Assembly (NCBI RefSeq): GCF_030272615.1
Contig: NC_081414.1
Span: 810,499,069 to 810,563,068 of the forward strand
Direction: 5' to 3'
Source of the DNA: Cryptomeria japonica
Taxonomy: Eukaryota > Streptophyta > Pinopsida > Cupressales > Cupressaceae
Length of the DNA: 64,000 bases
The notes under the pieces are model-generated. The model had not been told where the DNA came from. It was given only the letters and a program-made list of their open reading frames with translations, and searched no databases. Position 1 is the stretch's first letter, and every line of letters begins with the position of its first letter. The position numbers were made by a program, and so were the translations under genes. Below are positions 45,333-58,713 of the stretch, one piece after another.

Positions 45333-46100
45333 AACATTATTCTTGACTCTAAAATTTACTTTGAAAGTAGACGACCTTATGGGAAATTTAGTGATAGGGG
45401 ACCACTTGCGCAAGACACATTGAATAACCTCTGGGTTTTAGAAGCTGACTCTTCCTTATGGTTTTGAGAAAAGGGGAAGAGGAAAACTTAAAAAAACAAG
45501 ATCTAAACTACTGAGGTGATACACCTGAGCATTTTGTAAAAAAATTAACAACATATAAAACCCAAAGACATGTGGTTTTAAATCCCATTCAACAATCTAC
45601 ATATCCGAACAAAGAAACAATTAAGATACAATTAAGATTCCTTCGCAACATAAAGAAATATCAATCACGCATCTACCAGATAACAAGTGCAAAACATAGT
45701 TTAATCGACAAAGTCTTAGATATATATTTCTAAAGTCATCAGAATTATATGGAAAAGCAAACAAAAGCATCAAAGCATACTAAAAAGAGGTATCACAAAG
45801 GCCATAGGTACAATTTGATTAACCTTTTTTCAAGAAAATAGTAATAGCTAAAAGGCTGAAATTCTATCTATGAAAACTTAATTGTTCTTCTTGAAAGTTC
45901 TCAACCCCTCAAACAGGGAAAAATAATGCATTAATAGAGGCGACGACTCTTCTTACAGCTTAAACATCCGCTAGCCATATGAAACCACCCCTAAAATAGA
46001 AAAAAACATGTTGTGGCATTCCACAGGAACACACCCAACAAAACGACCCCCGAGGTTGTTACTCCCACTTAGCTATGACGATCTTCATACCCACTTGAAC
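45333..46100 (-). other. Probable end part of E's LTR-like region, no gene seen
   Basis: AT-rich sequence with no clear coding signal on either strand. It lies between the LINE and the minus-strand relic. Confidence 0.4.
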
Positions 46101-49100
46101 ATAAAAGTTTGTGCTAAGCACGACGTGGCAAACAATGCACCCTAAATAACATGTGGAAGCTCAGAGGAAACTCCATAGAAAAGAATCCCAAGTGAAATAT
46201 AACCCATAGCGTGGAGATGTCGTGTGTCTCCATCTTTCTCAAGCTATAGGGTGGGGCCAACAAGAAATGTCGAGTCACCAAAAATGATCCATTTGTCACC
46301 TTCACACTCCTTCAGACTTCAAACATAAAACATGGACAATCAAGGGCAATACTGAGATGACATTTGGTCCATACGTTGAGCACAGCTGGAAAGTTAAAGA
46401 AGGAAAAAGGAACCCCAATCAAAATTTGTCCCATGGACTTTAACTGAAAATAAAGTGAACATTTCTTGGCGACTAAAAGGGGGAATTCTGCCTGCAGAAT
46501 GCAAGAACCAAAAATTGTTGGTTCGAAGACCAGACTTCATGCTAGGACGGGACAGAGAAGGTCAAATACTTGCTACAACGAAGACCAATCTTCCTCAAAG
46601 GGTAACACTTGTGATTCTAGATTCTGATAATGTTGATCCAAGCAGACAATTTCATCAAAGGGCAAGCCTACTGGTTCATCATGGACCAACTTCATGAGAG
46701 AATAGAGTTGAGATAGGGGGTGCCGGAAGTGTTCAACCTCCTCTACTAAGATGGGATCACTCAGGTGCTCGATGAAATTGTTGTCCTATTGCAAATCCTT
46801 GACCCAACTCAATACTTTTTCAACCCCCAATACAGAACCATCTGCAGGGAATGGAGAAGGTAGGCCTAATGAGACAAATCTCTCTATACGTTGTTTGATA
46901 TTTGGGATGGAGATTTACAAAGGCTCAAGTACCACTGATATGTGCATAATCACTCTATGATGATTGATAAAAACATTCATCTTCTTGATCAGTTGCCGAC
47001 AATCTGCTATCCCTTTTTCTCTCAATTCTTCATCTTGGGCTGCGTATAACATTTGGATTAGGGCATGAGCCATGGGAAACATACAATTCTATTATAATTG
47101 ACAAAGAATCTTGAGAAACCTGCTCGGGGGGAGGAATACTTAGCAACTACAAGACCTCCTCGCTCTTGGAAGCTACTTTATGTTGCAACTCCTTTCACTT
47201 GTTTTTCTCAATGATCATCTAGCTTTCTAGAGTGAGGATCCTGGCACTTCTGTCTTGTACCGCTTGCTAGAGCTACACTATATAGTCCCATTCTTGCTGC
47301 AAAAAAACCTCTGTGTCTAGAAATTTCCTTCTAGACAATTCTAGACTATCCTCCCTGTTCCACAACTCTGCTTCAAATCTCACTTTCTCCTCGAAGAGCA
47401 TAATATGTGTTTCACTCAGCTGCCGGATGTACTATTCCTTTAGATGGACTTCTCTATGTAGCTAAACTTGCTCTTGGATGGCACCTCTAGAAGATTCTCT
47501 TAGTTGTTGGATCTCCAGGTCTTTCTCCTACAATTATTGTAAGGCCACACTCCTTGTCACCTACTAGCCCTTCAACTGGGCGCTCACGTTATTAAGGGCT
47601 GACTACAACTTTCCCTTCTTTGAATTGGCCTACATCAGCAAACCTTGTAGGTGATTGATTTCTAAGCTCCGAGCCTTGTCTTCTTTCCTTTGCTGGGTCA
47701 GTAACTCTCAGAGATGCACATTCTTTGCTTGTATTTTCTCCAAGCAAATGGTATTTTTGATGAAATCTGAAGACACGGTCTTTGAAGTCTCTTTCATCAT
47801 TTCCACCTTGTCAAATGTCGTAGCATTCTAAAGGCCGATGTGGATAGCATGTAAGGTATAATAATTGGGTCTCATTTGGGATTTTGTCTTGTCAACCTTG
47901 TGGAAAAGATTTGCAAAGAAAAGACAATCTTTCTCTTCACTCAAATGTGTCTGAAGGTGTGGACGAGCTGGACGGGAAGTCTTGGAGTAATTGACTTGCT
48001 GCTGGAAATCATCTAGGTTATCAATAGCCTGGCCTACAAATGTGGCGCCAAGGGAATTGCAAAGAGAAACTAGGAAATAGGCCCACCGAGAGTGGTCTGA
48101 ATAGGATGGGCAACAGTTGATGGGGAAAACAATGGGACGAAAGGAGAGGCTCTAGATGGAAAAGGACTCATGGATGTTAACCCCATCATTGAGGGGGGAG
48201 TGAACTCTCCAAAACTAAGCCTACATGAAACAAAGGATACTTCAGACATTTGCGTGGAAAATACCGCGGGGATAAAAGCGAGGACTGGGAAAGGAATGGA
48301 AACCTACGAAAATGCATCATGGGGGTCAACCAATATTCTGATGGGTGCCAAAGTAAGGGTAGTGGGGACCTGGGTTTGCATTGTGATAGGATGGAGAACA
48401 GAGGAAACAACTTGAGCATAAGAGAAAGGTAAAGAATGGCGTACCTGAACCATAGAAGTCACCAACCGCTGCAGATCCGAGAGGACTCCTAGGGTCTAGG
48501 AAGGCAAACTCTTCTTTGCTAAACTTAGATGCTACCTTTTTCTTGGATGGGAGTCATTCGCTTGCTTCTCAGCTTGTCTCTTACCAGCCTAGGAATGGGG
48601 TTTGTGAGCAAAACCAGCTAGAGGAAGGAGGATATGGGGTTCTGGATCTTGTCCTTTGATATTTATAACCTCGACATCTTGTTGCAGGGCCACCTCAGGG
48701 GACGAGTCCCCTTGTGGGGAACTTTCTCCTATCTCTTCATCTGATTTATTGAGATGATGCCATTCTATCTCAAAATCCTCATCCAAGTGGGCATTTCTGA
48801 TATAAGCCCTTGGCTGACTTACCTCTTGTCGATAGATCCAAATATCTTCCCTTTTTCCTAGGCCAGGCATCCAAAGTCATGGTTTCTAACATCACTCAAG
48901 GAATAGGCTTTGCAAGGTTGTACCTTTGCAAGACTATATAAAAGATTAACCATGGGGGGTGCTTGAGGACATGAAAGTCATTGAGACCCACATATAAACT
49001 TGTGTCATCGGCTTGAGGGTTTGTATGTCCTTCCCATGAGCTTCACGGTTCATGCTTCACTGCATTTTTCCTCTTACTGAGGCAACCATCGGGGTCATAG

Positions 49101-50448
49101 CTCTAGGAATCATCAATTACTACCAGCTTGAGTTGCACTAGCTTGGATGTCAAGACCTCTTATGCGATGTTTCTCCGTACTAGAGTGATCGGACTGATGA
49201 CTTTGTGGTCTTCAGTAATAGAGGGATCATGCTTTCCTACTCCAATAGCCCTCTCAATCCTCACCAACTATCATGCAATCTCCAGTGCAAGAGTCCTCTT
49301 AGTTACATAGACGAGCAAGAGAAAAGGTTCCTCAGAGAAACCATGAACTCGGATGAAAGAACACTCACTGCCTATGAACCCATCATAGGGAAGGCACTCA
49401 TTTTGCATCTAGTTCATCTGGACCTGAGAGAAATGGGCTAGTGGTTCATTCGAAATTGAACCAAAATATTTAAGAACAGGAGTTAGGAAAAGGTTGGAAA
49501 ACTGATATACATCAAAGGAAGCTAGCAAGAGGGGTGTCCAGGCTGACATCGACATCTTGTTTCCTGACTCATCACAATTTACCAACTCCATGTATTGGAT
49601 GAAGAAGGCCTCATTCTGATGCAAGAGAAAATGGACTAAGATTGAAGAAAACTTGAACCACCAGAATTGCAAAAATTATGATAATTGCTTCACCATGGCT
49701 CTGGCTATACAAACGGAGAAGTTGAAATGGAAGGACACCCTCTGTTTTCTACATTTAAAAAGAAAACCCATCATAGCGGCCATGATGTCTCGGTCATTAT
49801 AATATCCACATAACTAGGCAAGGGTGGAGGAAATATCTTTGAGATCTTCATGCTTCAGGTCACTGTGGAACAGGGTAACTTCAGGAGAATGGTGAACAGA
49901 CTTCGGTTGAGTGTGCTCTGGCGAAAAGACAATGCATCCCTTCTGGTACCCCAGAATTTTTCCATTGCAATCTCAGAGAAAACCTTCATGCCCTCAAAAA
50001 TGGGATAGCACATCATATTCCTAATAAATTTCAGGAAGATCACCACCCTCAAATATGAGCCACTGATTGAACAAGAGGTAGGATAAAAACTGTTGGTGCA
50101 GACCGCTATGAGCTCCTCTAGACAGTATGGAACCATGGGGACCACAAATTGAGGCACACTACCCAAGAAATGAGTTTCCATTGATTATGGTTATGCTCTA
50201 TGGTGGAGCATTCTATTGCATGCGGCCTCTCTAAAGTTCTTGGGTTACTTGCGGACTTTTGGTTCAAAGACATTTTTAAAAGAATCTAACACAACGGACT
50301 TGTTGCGGGTGATTGTCTGCATCTTGATTTTGGTCCTTCGGTATTCCTCATTGGGAGGAATCCAATGTGATGAGTATGAGAGCTCTCCAAAAATATCCAC
50401 CAATAGTCTTACTAGAGTATAACCTAAAGATGCGGCTTCAGCTTCCAT
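46100..50448 (-). pseudogene. Minus-strand relic ORF of unknown function
   Basis: Reading from 50448: MEAEAASLGYTLVRLLVDIF, then VVIFLKFIRNMMCYPIFEGM, and a block at 49672-49409 with FWWFKFSSILVHFLLHQNEA. Farther down are Glu/Gln/Lys-rich helical stretches (about 48000-47100) that look like a coiled coil, and a closing block at 46305-46114. Stops and shifts are frequent. The order (globular part, acidic linker, coiled coil) and short patches such as FK..S.L.H.LL recall the ORF in B's 5' LTR. The match is weak and by eye. It lies on the sense strand of gypsy E, beyond its integrase. I do not recognise the family. Confidence 0.4.
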
Positions 50449-50449
50449 T

Positions 50450-50549
50450 TTTCAGCTTAAGGCTCTTGTTTTGCCAGCCTTTCAAACTTGAGAGAAAACT
50501 GAATGCTTAGGCTATTGGCAATATAGCATTATAACAGCCAATGGGAGAT
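50450..50549. other. Left flank of element D with polypurine-like end
   Basis: Ends CCAATGGGAGAT directly before D's 5' LTR. This resembles the CCAAAGGGGGAGAT before D's 3' LTR. No target duplication with the right flank (TAGGC at 58145). Confidence 0.5.
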
Positions 50550-52001
50550 TGTTGACATTTCAATAAGGATATTGAGAAGGTTGTTGATGATTATGGATAT
50601 AGTTGATTAAGGATGTTTACTGTCTTGATATTATTATTTTGTCATTGATGTCAAGAAATTGATTTTCTAACTCAGTATGATTTGAAGAATATAAAGATGT
50701 TGGTAAAAGACACATAAAGAATATGATGAATAAGGGGATGAATAAGGTATTCAATGGGGTAACTATTACCGAGTCAAAAAATGATGAGATCATGATGTTT
50801 AGATTGTTTTAACATCATACATATGTTGTAAATTGTAAGGTTAATACTATACTATGTTACCAAACAAAGAACTTAGTCGGTAAACCCTAAGGAACCTAGT
50901 CGGTAAACCCTAAGGTTATCGCTATCGGTTAATGAAGGCGAAATGTTTACCAAGTGAAGTTTAGTATTTATCGAGCTATAACCAAGTTGTAACCGAGCTA
51001 TAACAGAATGCATTAAATGATTACATGTGTTATTTAATGAAGGAAGTTGATGAGTTGGAACTGCTTAAATGATTGGTGTGCCATAAATATAGTTTGTTAA
51101 TGAATTTATGGCAAAGGAAAGTTGGCATGAAGATCTACAGTTCAGATTGAACCACAATACCCTGGCACAAGTTCTAAGAAATATATGCAAGTTCCTAGGC
51201 AGGGTAAAACATTTTTAGATAGAAGGATGCATTGAACCTGGACAAGTTTGAAGATTTGATGGCTATGATTGATCATGGGAAATGTGATCAAAGAGATTAA
51301 GTGGTTAGATAATTGTTTATAAATAGGAAACTGTTGATAAATAATGCATGCGGGCAAGTGTATGCATAGGAATGCTACATAGTGATTACTGAGCATAGAA
51401 GCTTGAAGACCTGTTTGAATAACAGAGTATAGAAGCCCAGCAAATGGATAAGATTAGTTCTATGTCTAGATTGTATTGAACAAATAAGAATCTGCTTTAC
51501 TGTTATTTTGTGAAAGTGATAGAAAATCTCTTAACCGAGTGGACTTAACAATATTATTTGTAAAACCCTCTAGCAAGGTGACATTCTGATTGAGTGTTTG
51601 AAATCCTTTAACAAGGTCACTTCTAAAAAGTTGAAGATCCTAACAGATCTGAGGGAAATCCCTTAGCCGGGTCACATCTAGCAATGTGTTTGTAATCTTT
51701 AACAGGATTTTCTTTTAACCCAGCATACTCTAGAAGAGTATATTTCTTAGTCCCAGTCTGAAATCCCATAGTGGTTTTTCCCTATTTGGGTTTCCACATT
51801 AAATCTGGTGTTATGAGGTTTATGATGTTTATATGCTTTTAATTTTGTATGTTTAACAGTTTTGGGTTATATTACTAAAGTATATGTTACCGAGGTTGAA
51901 TCTGATGTTTTTATGGAGGATTAAGTTTGTATGATTCACCCCCCCCCCTCTCATCTTGTTGGTTATTGGATTTGTACTTACATTTAGTATCAAAACTATC
52001 A
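50550..52001 (+). repeat. 5' LTR of element D
   Basis: Starts TGTTGACATTTCAATAAGG and ends ACTATCA. TATA box at 51318-51325. ACCGAG motifs are present, and the C-rich end block GATTCACCCCCCCCCTCTCA begins near 51934. Confidence 0.93.
51318..51325 (+). promoter_or_regulatory. LTR TATA box, element D (5' LTR)
   Basis: TATAAATA followed by GGAAACTG, matching the copy at 57430-57437. Confidence 0.65.
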
Positions 52002-52002
52002 A

Positions 52003-52016
52003 TTGGTGTTAGAGCC
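52003..52016 (+). promoter_or_regulatory. Primer-binding site, element D
   Basis: TTGGTGTTAGAGCC, one base after the LTR end. It differs at two positions from the common Met-tRNA site TTGGTATCAGAGCC. Confidence 0.75.
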
Positions 52017-52065
52017 TTGGACTCTAGAAGAAAAGTTTAAAGGCACTTGAGTTAAAGATCCAAAG

Positions 52066-55000
52066 ATGTATAAGAGGGATGCACCGAAGCTAAACAAGTC
52101 AAGTTTCTCTACATGGCAGAAAAGGATGAAGTTGCATCTATCAAGAGTTGGAGAATATGATGTATACTATCTAGAGAATGATTTTGTTACACCGAGCACC
52201 TATCCATTAACAATGGAAGAGATAAAGGCAAAGCAAGAACATATTCAAGCAATGATTGAAATAACATCTGCATTGACCGACTCAGAGTTTAATGATCTAG
52301 AAGGCTGCAATGATGCAAAGGCAATGTGGGATAAGCTCATACAAGTTTATGGAGGAGATGAACATGTTCAAAGAGAAAAAGGAGATAGTCTAAGAGGACA
52401 ACTTGAATCGATGAGGATGAGTGAAGGTGAGAACATAACTCAATATAGTACAAGACTAGAGGAGATTGTCAATCAAATCAAAGGAGCAGGTGGAACTATT
52501 AAAGAAAAGGATATAACAAGCAAGTTGTTAAGAACCCTTCTACCATCTTATGTAATTCGAGTCTTTGCAATCAATGAATTGAGGTCTGTACCTAATATGC
52601 CAGTTTCTTTAGATGCTACTATTGGTAAGCTACCTGCATTTGAATTAAGTAACTTTGATAACAGTGGATCTTCTGTAAATAAAGTTGAATCTGCATTTAG
52701 TTCTTTTCATCTTGATGAATCTAATGATTTCAATGAAATAAAGTATAAGTACTCTGAAGGAGATCACAGTGGAGCAAGTGAAAGATTTCATAAGAACATG
52801 GAAGAAGTACACAAATTGTATGAGAAAATCAGAAAGCAAGAAGAGTTTGAAGCACTATTAGCCAAAAGGTTACCGAGATTCAACGGTAAGTACAAAGGAA
52901 AACTACCTTTGAAATGTTTCAATTGTGATAAGATAGGACATATGTCTTCTAACTATCCTGACAAAGATTCTACTGAAAAGAGAGATTACCAAGATGATAG
53001 ACAAAAAGATAATCATTATAGAAGACACCGAGACTTCAGAAGAAGAGATAGAAAGACATGCTTAATAGTCGATGAGGAATCCAATGATGATAAATCAGTT
53101 GAAACTAATACAAAGGAAGTAGTTTATGTGGCTATCAAAGATGGATCAGATGAAGAAAGGTATGAAGAAAAAGCCATAATATCTCACATAAACACTAATG
53201 ATTCTTGGATCATAGATAGTGGATGCTCACATCATATGACAGGAGATAAACACAATTTTGTTATATTAGAAGATTATGATGGAGGCTATGTTAGATTTGG
53301 TAATGATGCACCATGTCCGGTGAAAGGTAAAGGATCTATAACACTTCTTGACAATGCAAGATGTAATGATGTTTATTGGGTTGAAGGTTTGAAATACAAT
53401 TTGTTGAGTGTAGCACAACTAAACAACACAGGTTACCGAATAGAATTTTAGAAAGGAATTGTCAAAGTTCATGACAAGAATGGAAAGTTAGCTACTACCG
53501 GGACACAAACAGAAGGTAATACATTTCACCTTGATTAAACTCAGAACAAGTGTTTGTATGCAAAGATAGATGATACCTAGTTATGGCATAAAAGGTTTTG
53601 TCATGTAAATTTTGATAATCTGATCAAAATAATCAAGAAGCACCAAGTAAGAGGTCTATCGAGTCTTGAAAAACCTGAGAATGCTATGTGCCGAGGATGT
53701 CAGATGGGTAAGGTGACAAGATCAATCTTTACAAGTAAGTCTTACACTTCTAAGGGAATTTTAGATGTAGTGCACACTGATCTTTGTGGTCCTATGAAAG
53801 TTCAAAGTTATTATGGTGATAAATATTTCATATTATTTGTGGATGACTATTCAAGGATGATGTCAGTAATATTTCTAAAAGAAAAATCAGAAGATTTTCA
53901 AATGTTTGAATGGTACAAGGCAAGAGTTGAAAATGAAACAGGAAGACAACTGAAATGTCTTAGATCAAATAGAGGAGGAGAGTTCACATCTGATGAATTC
54001 AACTTATTCTACAATGATCATGGTATTAAAAGACAAGTCTCTGCACCGAGAACTCCACAATAGAATGGAATAGCGGAGAGAAGAAACAAATCTATTGGGG
54101 ATTGTGCTAGAACATTGATGATTGAAAAGAAGGTGCCATAAACATTTTGGAGAGAAGCAATAAGCATAGCAGTTTACACCCTGAACCAAGTACAATTGAA
54201 GAAGGGTACTTTGAAGACACCATATGAAATCTGGTATGATAAGAAACCTAACGTAAGTTATTTTAAAATCTTTGGAAGTAGATGCTATGTTCACAAAGAT
54301 GATAGAAATGGCAAGTTTGATCAGAAGAGTGAAGAAGGAATATTTCTAGGTTATTCTTCTAGAAGTAAAGAATTTAAATGTCTGATCAAATCATCTAACA
54401 AAATAGTAGAAAGTACAAATGTGAAAATTGATGAATTTACAGAAACAAATGATGAAGGAAATTCCAAGGAACTAGAAGACTATGATGAATTTGTCTATGT
54501 TCAACCAAGAATTCTTACCGAGAAGACTGTTGTAGAAAATCAAGAGAATATCCAATTACCGAGTGATGAATAAGATCATACAGAGCCTATCGAGCCTATA
54601 TTAGCCAAGTATGTTAGAAGACATCATGCACCAAGTCAGATTGTAGGAGATAAGGATGATCCAGTGATGACAAGGAACAAACTGAGACAGAACACATGTC
54701 TGATATCTGAATTTGAACTGAGAATAGTGAAAGAGGCATTTAACAGTGAAGATTGGATAAATGCTATGATAGAAGAGATTGATCAAATCAAGAAGAATGA
54801 CACATGGACACTAATCCCAAGACTGAAGAACAAAAATGTAATTGGTACAAAGTGGATTTTCAGAAACAAGCTAAATGAAAAAGGAGAGGTCATTCGAAAC
54901 AAAGCAAGACTAGTTTGCAAAGGTTATGCTCAAGAAGAAGGAATTGATTATGGTGAAACTTTTGCACCTGTTGCTAGACTTGAAGGAGTAAGAACATTGT

Positions 55001-56246
55001 TGGCATATGCTGCTTTCAAAAACTTCAAGGTATATCAAATGGATGTCATATCTGCATTTCTGAATGGAATATTAGAAGAAGAAGTTTTTATTGAACAACC
55101 TGAAGCATTTGTTGAAGACAATAATAAAGATCAGGTATGTAAATTGAACAAAGCTTTATATGGTTTGAAACAAGCACCTAGAGCATGGTATGAAAGATTG
55201 CACTCTTATTTGATTGAGATTGGTTTTATAAGGACAAGTGAGAACAACAATATGTACATGAAGAATGATGAAAATGGAATACTAATCTCAGCCATATTTG
55301 TTGATGATATTATATTTTATGGAAATGACTCTTTATGCAAGAACTTTGGAAATGAAATGAGAAAAGAATTTGAGATGTCAATCAGTGAGATAAAGTATTT
55401 TATAGGTTTACAGACACTACAAATGAAAAATGAGATTTTCATTACTCAATCCAAGTACATAAAGGAAATCTTGCAGAAATTTGGAATGGAGGATTCAAAA
55501 CTAGTAAGTACTCCTATGACTACCAACTATAAATTATCAAAGAATGATGAATCTACATCTGTTGATGAGACACTTTACCAATCCATGATTGGAAAGCTAC
55601 AATATGTTGTTCACAGCAGACCAGACATAACACATGTAGTAGGTATAGTTGCAAATTTTCTGCAAATTCTAAGGAAACACACATGACAACAATCAAAAGA
55701 ATTTTTAGATACTTGAAAGGCACATAGGATTATGGCTTAGTATATCAGAAAGGAAATGCTTTTGATTTAAAACTTTATACTGATGCTGATTGGGCAGGCA
55801 ACATTGATGACAGAAAAAGCACAATTGGAGGAGCTTTCTTTTTAGGAGAAAGACTAGTGAGTTGGCTTAGCAAGAAACAAGGATGTGTTTCACAATCAAC
55901 AGCAGAAGCTAAATACATTGCTGTAGCATTGAATTGTACTAACATTACATGGATCAAACAACTGTTGGAAGGTATAAATGAGAAAGTTACCGAGCCAGTA
56001 ACTATATTCTGTGACAATACTAGTCCCATTAACATTTCAAAGAATCCGGTTATGCACTCTAAGACAAAGTACATCTCTATCAAATATCATTATCTTAGAG
56101 AAGAAGCTCAAGAGAAGAAAGTGGTGTTGGAGTATGTTAGCACAAAGGAACAAATAGCAGATATCTTCACCAAGCCACTACCAAGGGACACTTTTGAATA
56201 TCTTAGAAGTAAGTTAGGGGTCCTACCCCTATCTTCTACTCACTGA
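52066..56246 (+). pseudogene. gag-pol: Element D gag-pol polyprotein
   Basis: The ATG at 52066 opens the same gag start as C. The frame holds to about 55660, where a frameshift moves the RNase H into another frame, ending 56246. The knuckle CFNCDKIGHMSSNYPD lacks the last Cys. The protease is intact at DSG (53215-53223). Integrase: VHTDLCGPM keeps the first Asp, but the second is Asn (LRSNRGGEF, 53968-53970). [42 protein letters not shown] at 55297-55308. RNase H: TDADWAGNIDDRKSTIGGAF and VSQSTAEAKYIAVALNCT. Stops: 53449, about 53536, about 53578, 54061, about 54139, 54571 and about 55725. Confidence 0.93.
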
Positions 56247-56659
56247 CCGAGTTGGGTGAAAGCATCAATCCGATGACTATCGAATATCTTTTAGGAGTTG
56301 ATGTTGCTTTACACACTTTAGGAGGTTTTCTAAATGTGTACAGGAAATATTATAGGAAAACAATACAGGGAACATGAATTGAAAACCAAAATGCTCTGAC
56401 CAAGACTGAATTGATACACAATAGTAGGAAATCACTTCATATAGGGAGAAATTATGTTTTAGTTCTTTAGTTTTTGGCATTGTTGTCAAAGGGGGAGAAA
56501 ACTGAGAAAGGGGAGAAGAATGAAGTTTGGAAAGAAGACTGAGAAAAGAGGAGAAGTCTAATGTATGGGGGAGAGCTTTTCAGCATTTTAGAATCACAGC
56601 AATTCAAATCTTTTAAGGTCAAATCAATTGGTTTTTCCATCAATGCCAAAGGGGGAGAT
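56247..56659 (+). promoter_or_regulatory. Element D 3' untranslated region and polypurine tracts
   Basis: Purine runs at about 56486 (CAAAGGGGGAGAAAA), 56500 (AAGGGGAGAAG), 56563 (GGGGGAGAG) and the LTR-adjacent CCAAAGGGGGAGAT ending at 56659. Confidence 0.78.
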
Positions 56660-58144
56660 TGTTGACATTTCAATAAGGATATTGAGAAGGTTGTTGATGA
56701 TTATGGATATAACTGATTAAGGATGTTTACTGTCTTGATATTATTATTTTGTCATTGATCTCAAGAAATTGATTTTCTAACTTAGTATGATGTTGCCATA
56801 GCTTGAGAAGTATGATTTGAAGAATATAAAGATGTCGGTAAAAGACACAGAAAGAATATGATGAATAAGGGGATGAATAAGGTATTCAATGGGGAAACTA
56901 TTACCGAGTCAGACAATGATGAGATCATGATGTTTAGTTTATTTTAACATCATACATATGCTATAAATTGTAAGGTTAATACTATACTATGTTAACAAGC
57001 AAAGAACCTAGTCGGTAAACCCTAAGGTTATCGCTATCGATTAATGAAGGTGGAATGTCTACCGAGTGAAGTTTAGTATTTACCGAGTTATAACTAAGTT
57101 GTAACCGAGCTATAACATAATGCATTAAATGGTTACATGCATTATTGAATGAAGGAAGTTGATGAGATGGAATTGATTAAATGATTGGTTTGTCGTAAAT
57201 ATAGTTTGTTAATGAATCTATGGCAAAGGAAAGTCGGCATGAAGATCTATAATTCAGATTGAACCGCGATACCCTGGCACAAGTTCCAAGAAATATATGC
57301 AAGTTCCTAGGCAGGGTAAAATGTTTTCAGATCGAAAGATGCATTGAACCTAGACAAGTTTGAAGATCTGATGGCTATGATTGATCATGGAAAATGTGAT
57401 CAAAGAGATTAAGTGGTTAGCTAATTGTTTATAAATAGGAAACTATTGATAAACAATGCATGCGGGCAAGTGTATGCACAGGGATGCTACATAGTGATTA
57501 CCAAGCACAAAAGCTTGAAGACTTGTTTGAATAATAGAGTATAGAAGCCCAGTAGATGGACAAGATTAGTTCTATGTCTAGATTGTATTGAACAAATAAG
57601 AATCTACTTTAGCAGTTTAGATGTGAAGTTGCAGATAGATTTTAATACTATTATTTTGTGAAAGTGACAGAAAATCTCTTAACTAAGTGGACTTAACAGT
57701 CTTATTTGTAAAACCCTCTAGTAAGGTGACATTCTGATTGAGTGTTTGAAATCTTTTTACAAGGTCACTTCTAACAAGGTGAAGATCCTAATAGATCTGA
57801 GGGAAATCCCTTAACTGGGTCACATCTAGCAATGTGTTTGTAATCTTTAACAAGATTTGCTTTTAACCGAGCATACTCTAGAAGAGTATATTTCCTAGTG
57901 GGTCCGAAATCCCATAGTGGTTTTTCCCTATTTGGGTTTCCACTTTAAATCTAGTGTTATGAGGTTTATGATGTTTATATGCTTTTAAGTTTGCATGTTT
58001 AACAATTTTGGGTTATATTACTAAAGTATATGTTACCGAGGTTGAATTTGATGTTTTTATGGAAAATTAAGTTTGTATGATTCACCCCCCCTCTCATCTT
58101 GTTGGCTATTGGATCTGTACCTACATTTAGTATTAGAACTATCA
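56660..58144 (+). repeat. 3' LTR of element D
   Basis: Matches the 5' LTR and retains about 24 bp absent there (near 56795-56818). TATA box at 57430-57437. Ends ACTATCA. Confidence 0.93.
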
Positions 58145-58713
58145 TAGGCTACAAAAGAGTAATAAGATGAATGAGGGAAACCGCATTCCTTAAATGCATT
58201 GAGTCCCTATATTTTCGCAACAATGGACACTTAATGGCAAGCATCCATTTACATGTATGCTAGCTCATTTTGCAGCCACAATTAACTTCTGATGAGGATG
58301 ATCTCCATCCTCGCTTTCCAATTGAGCACTTATTTAACCCGTCATTGCTTGAAGCCACTTGAGATGAAAAGCTTGTTCGGATGGATCTTGTCTTTAACCA
58401 AGAAGATCGGCAGACATCAAGGCTCGCAAGTGGAGACAGTCCTGCAAAGGCTTTGGTTTAAACACAATGTACCTACACATACGCATGGCGTTTGCTTGCA
58501 CAATCTCCTATTTCAAGGTACCAAGCAGGACATCGCCAACTCTGAATCAAAGTTCATTCCCTTGTGCAAATTAATGGAGAATGACAGGAGCATTGGAGTT
58601 GAGGAGCATTGGTGTCTTAGCCACTTGTCACCTTGAGCTGTAATTTTTCTATAAATATGTCTTTCCAAACAAGCTTTTGTATAGTGCTAGCTTCAATGAT
58701 GGAGTTTCTTTAA
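58145..58713. other. Stretch between D and the antisense ORF
   Basis: A 114-residue open stretch on the plus strand (58292-58636) has no recognised motif and could be part of the relic that follows. Confidence 0.35.

Larger units (their letters stand above)
50550..58144 (+). mobile_element. Ty1/copia element D (Sirevirus-like), sister of C
   Basis: LTRs of 1,452 and 1,485 bp, gag-pol mostly in one frame, and the same family as C. The 5' LTR lacks about 24 bp near 50690 that the 3' LTR has. The 5-bp flanks GAGAT and TAGGC do not match, so the present ends may have arisen by recombination. Confidence 0.92.

Noticed and set aside
50879-50917. Telomere-like AAACCCTAAGG copies in the C and D LTRs
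   Set aside because: Only two copies in a longer duplicated block (GTCGGTAAACCCTAAGG) inside LTRs, not a telomeric array.
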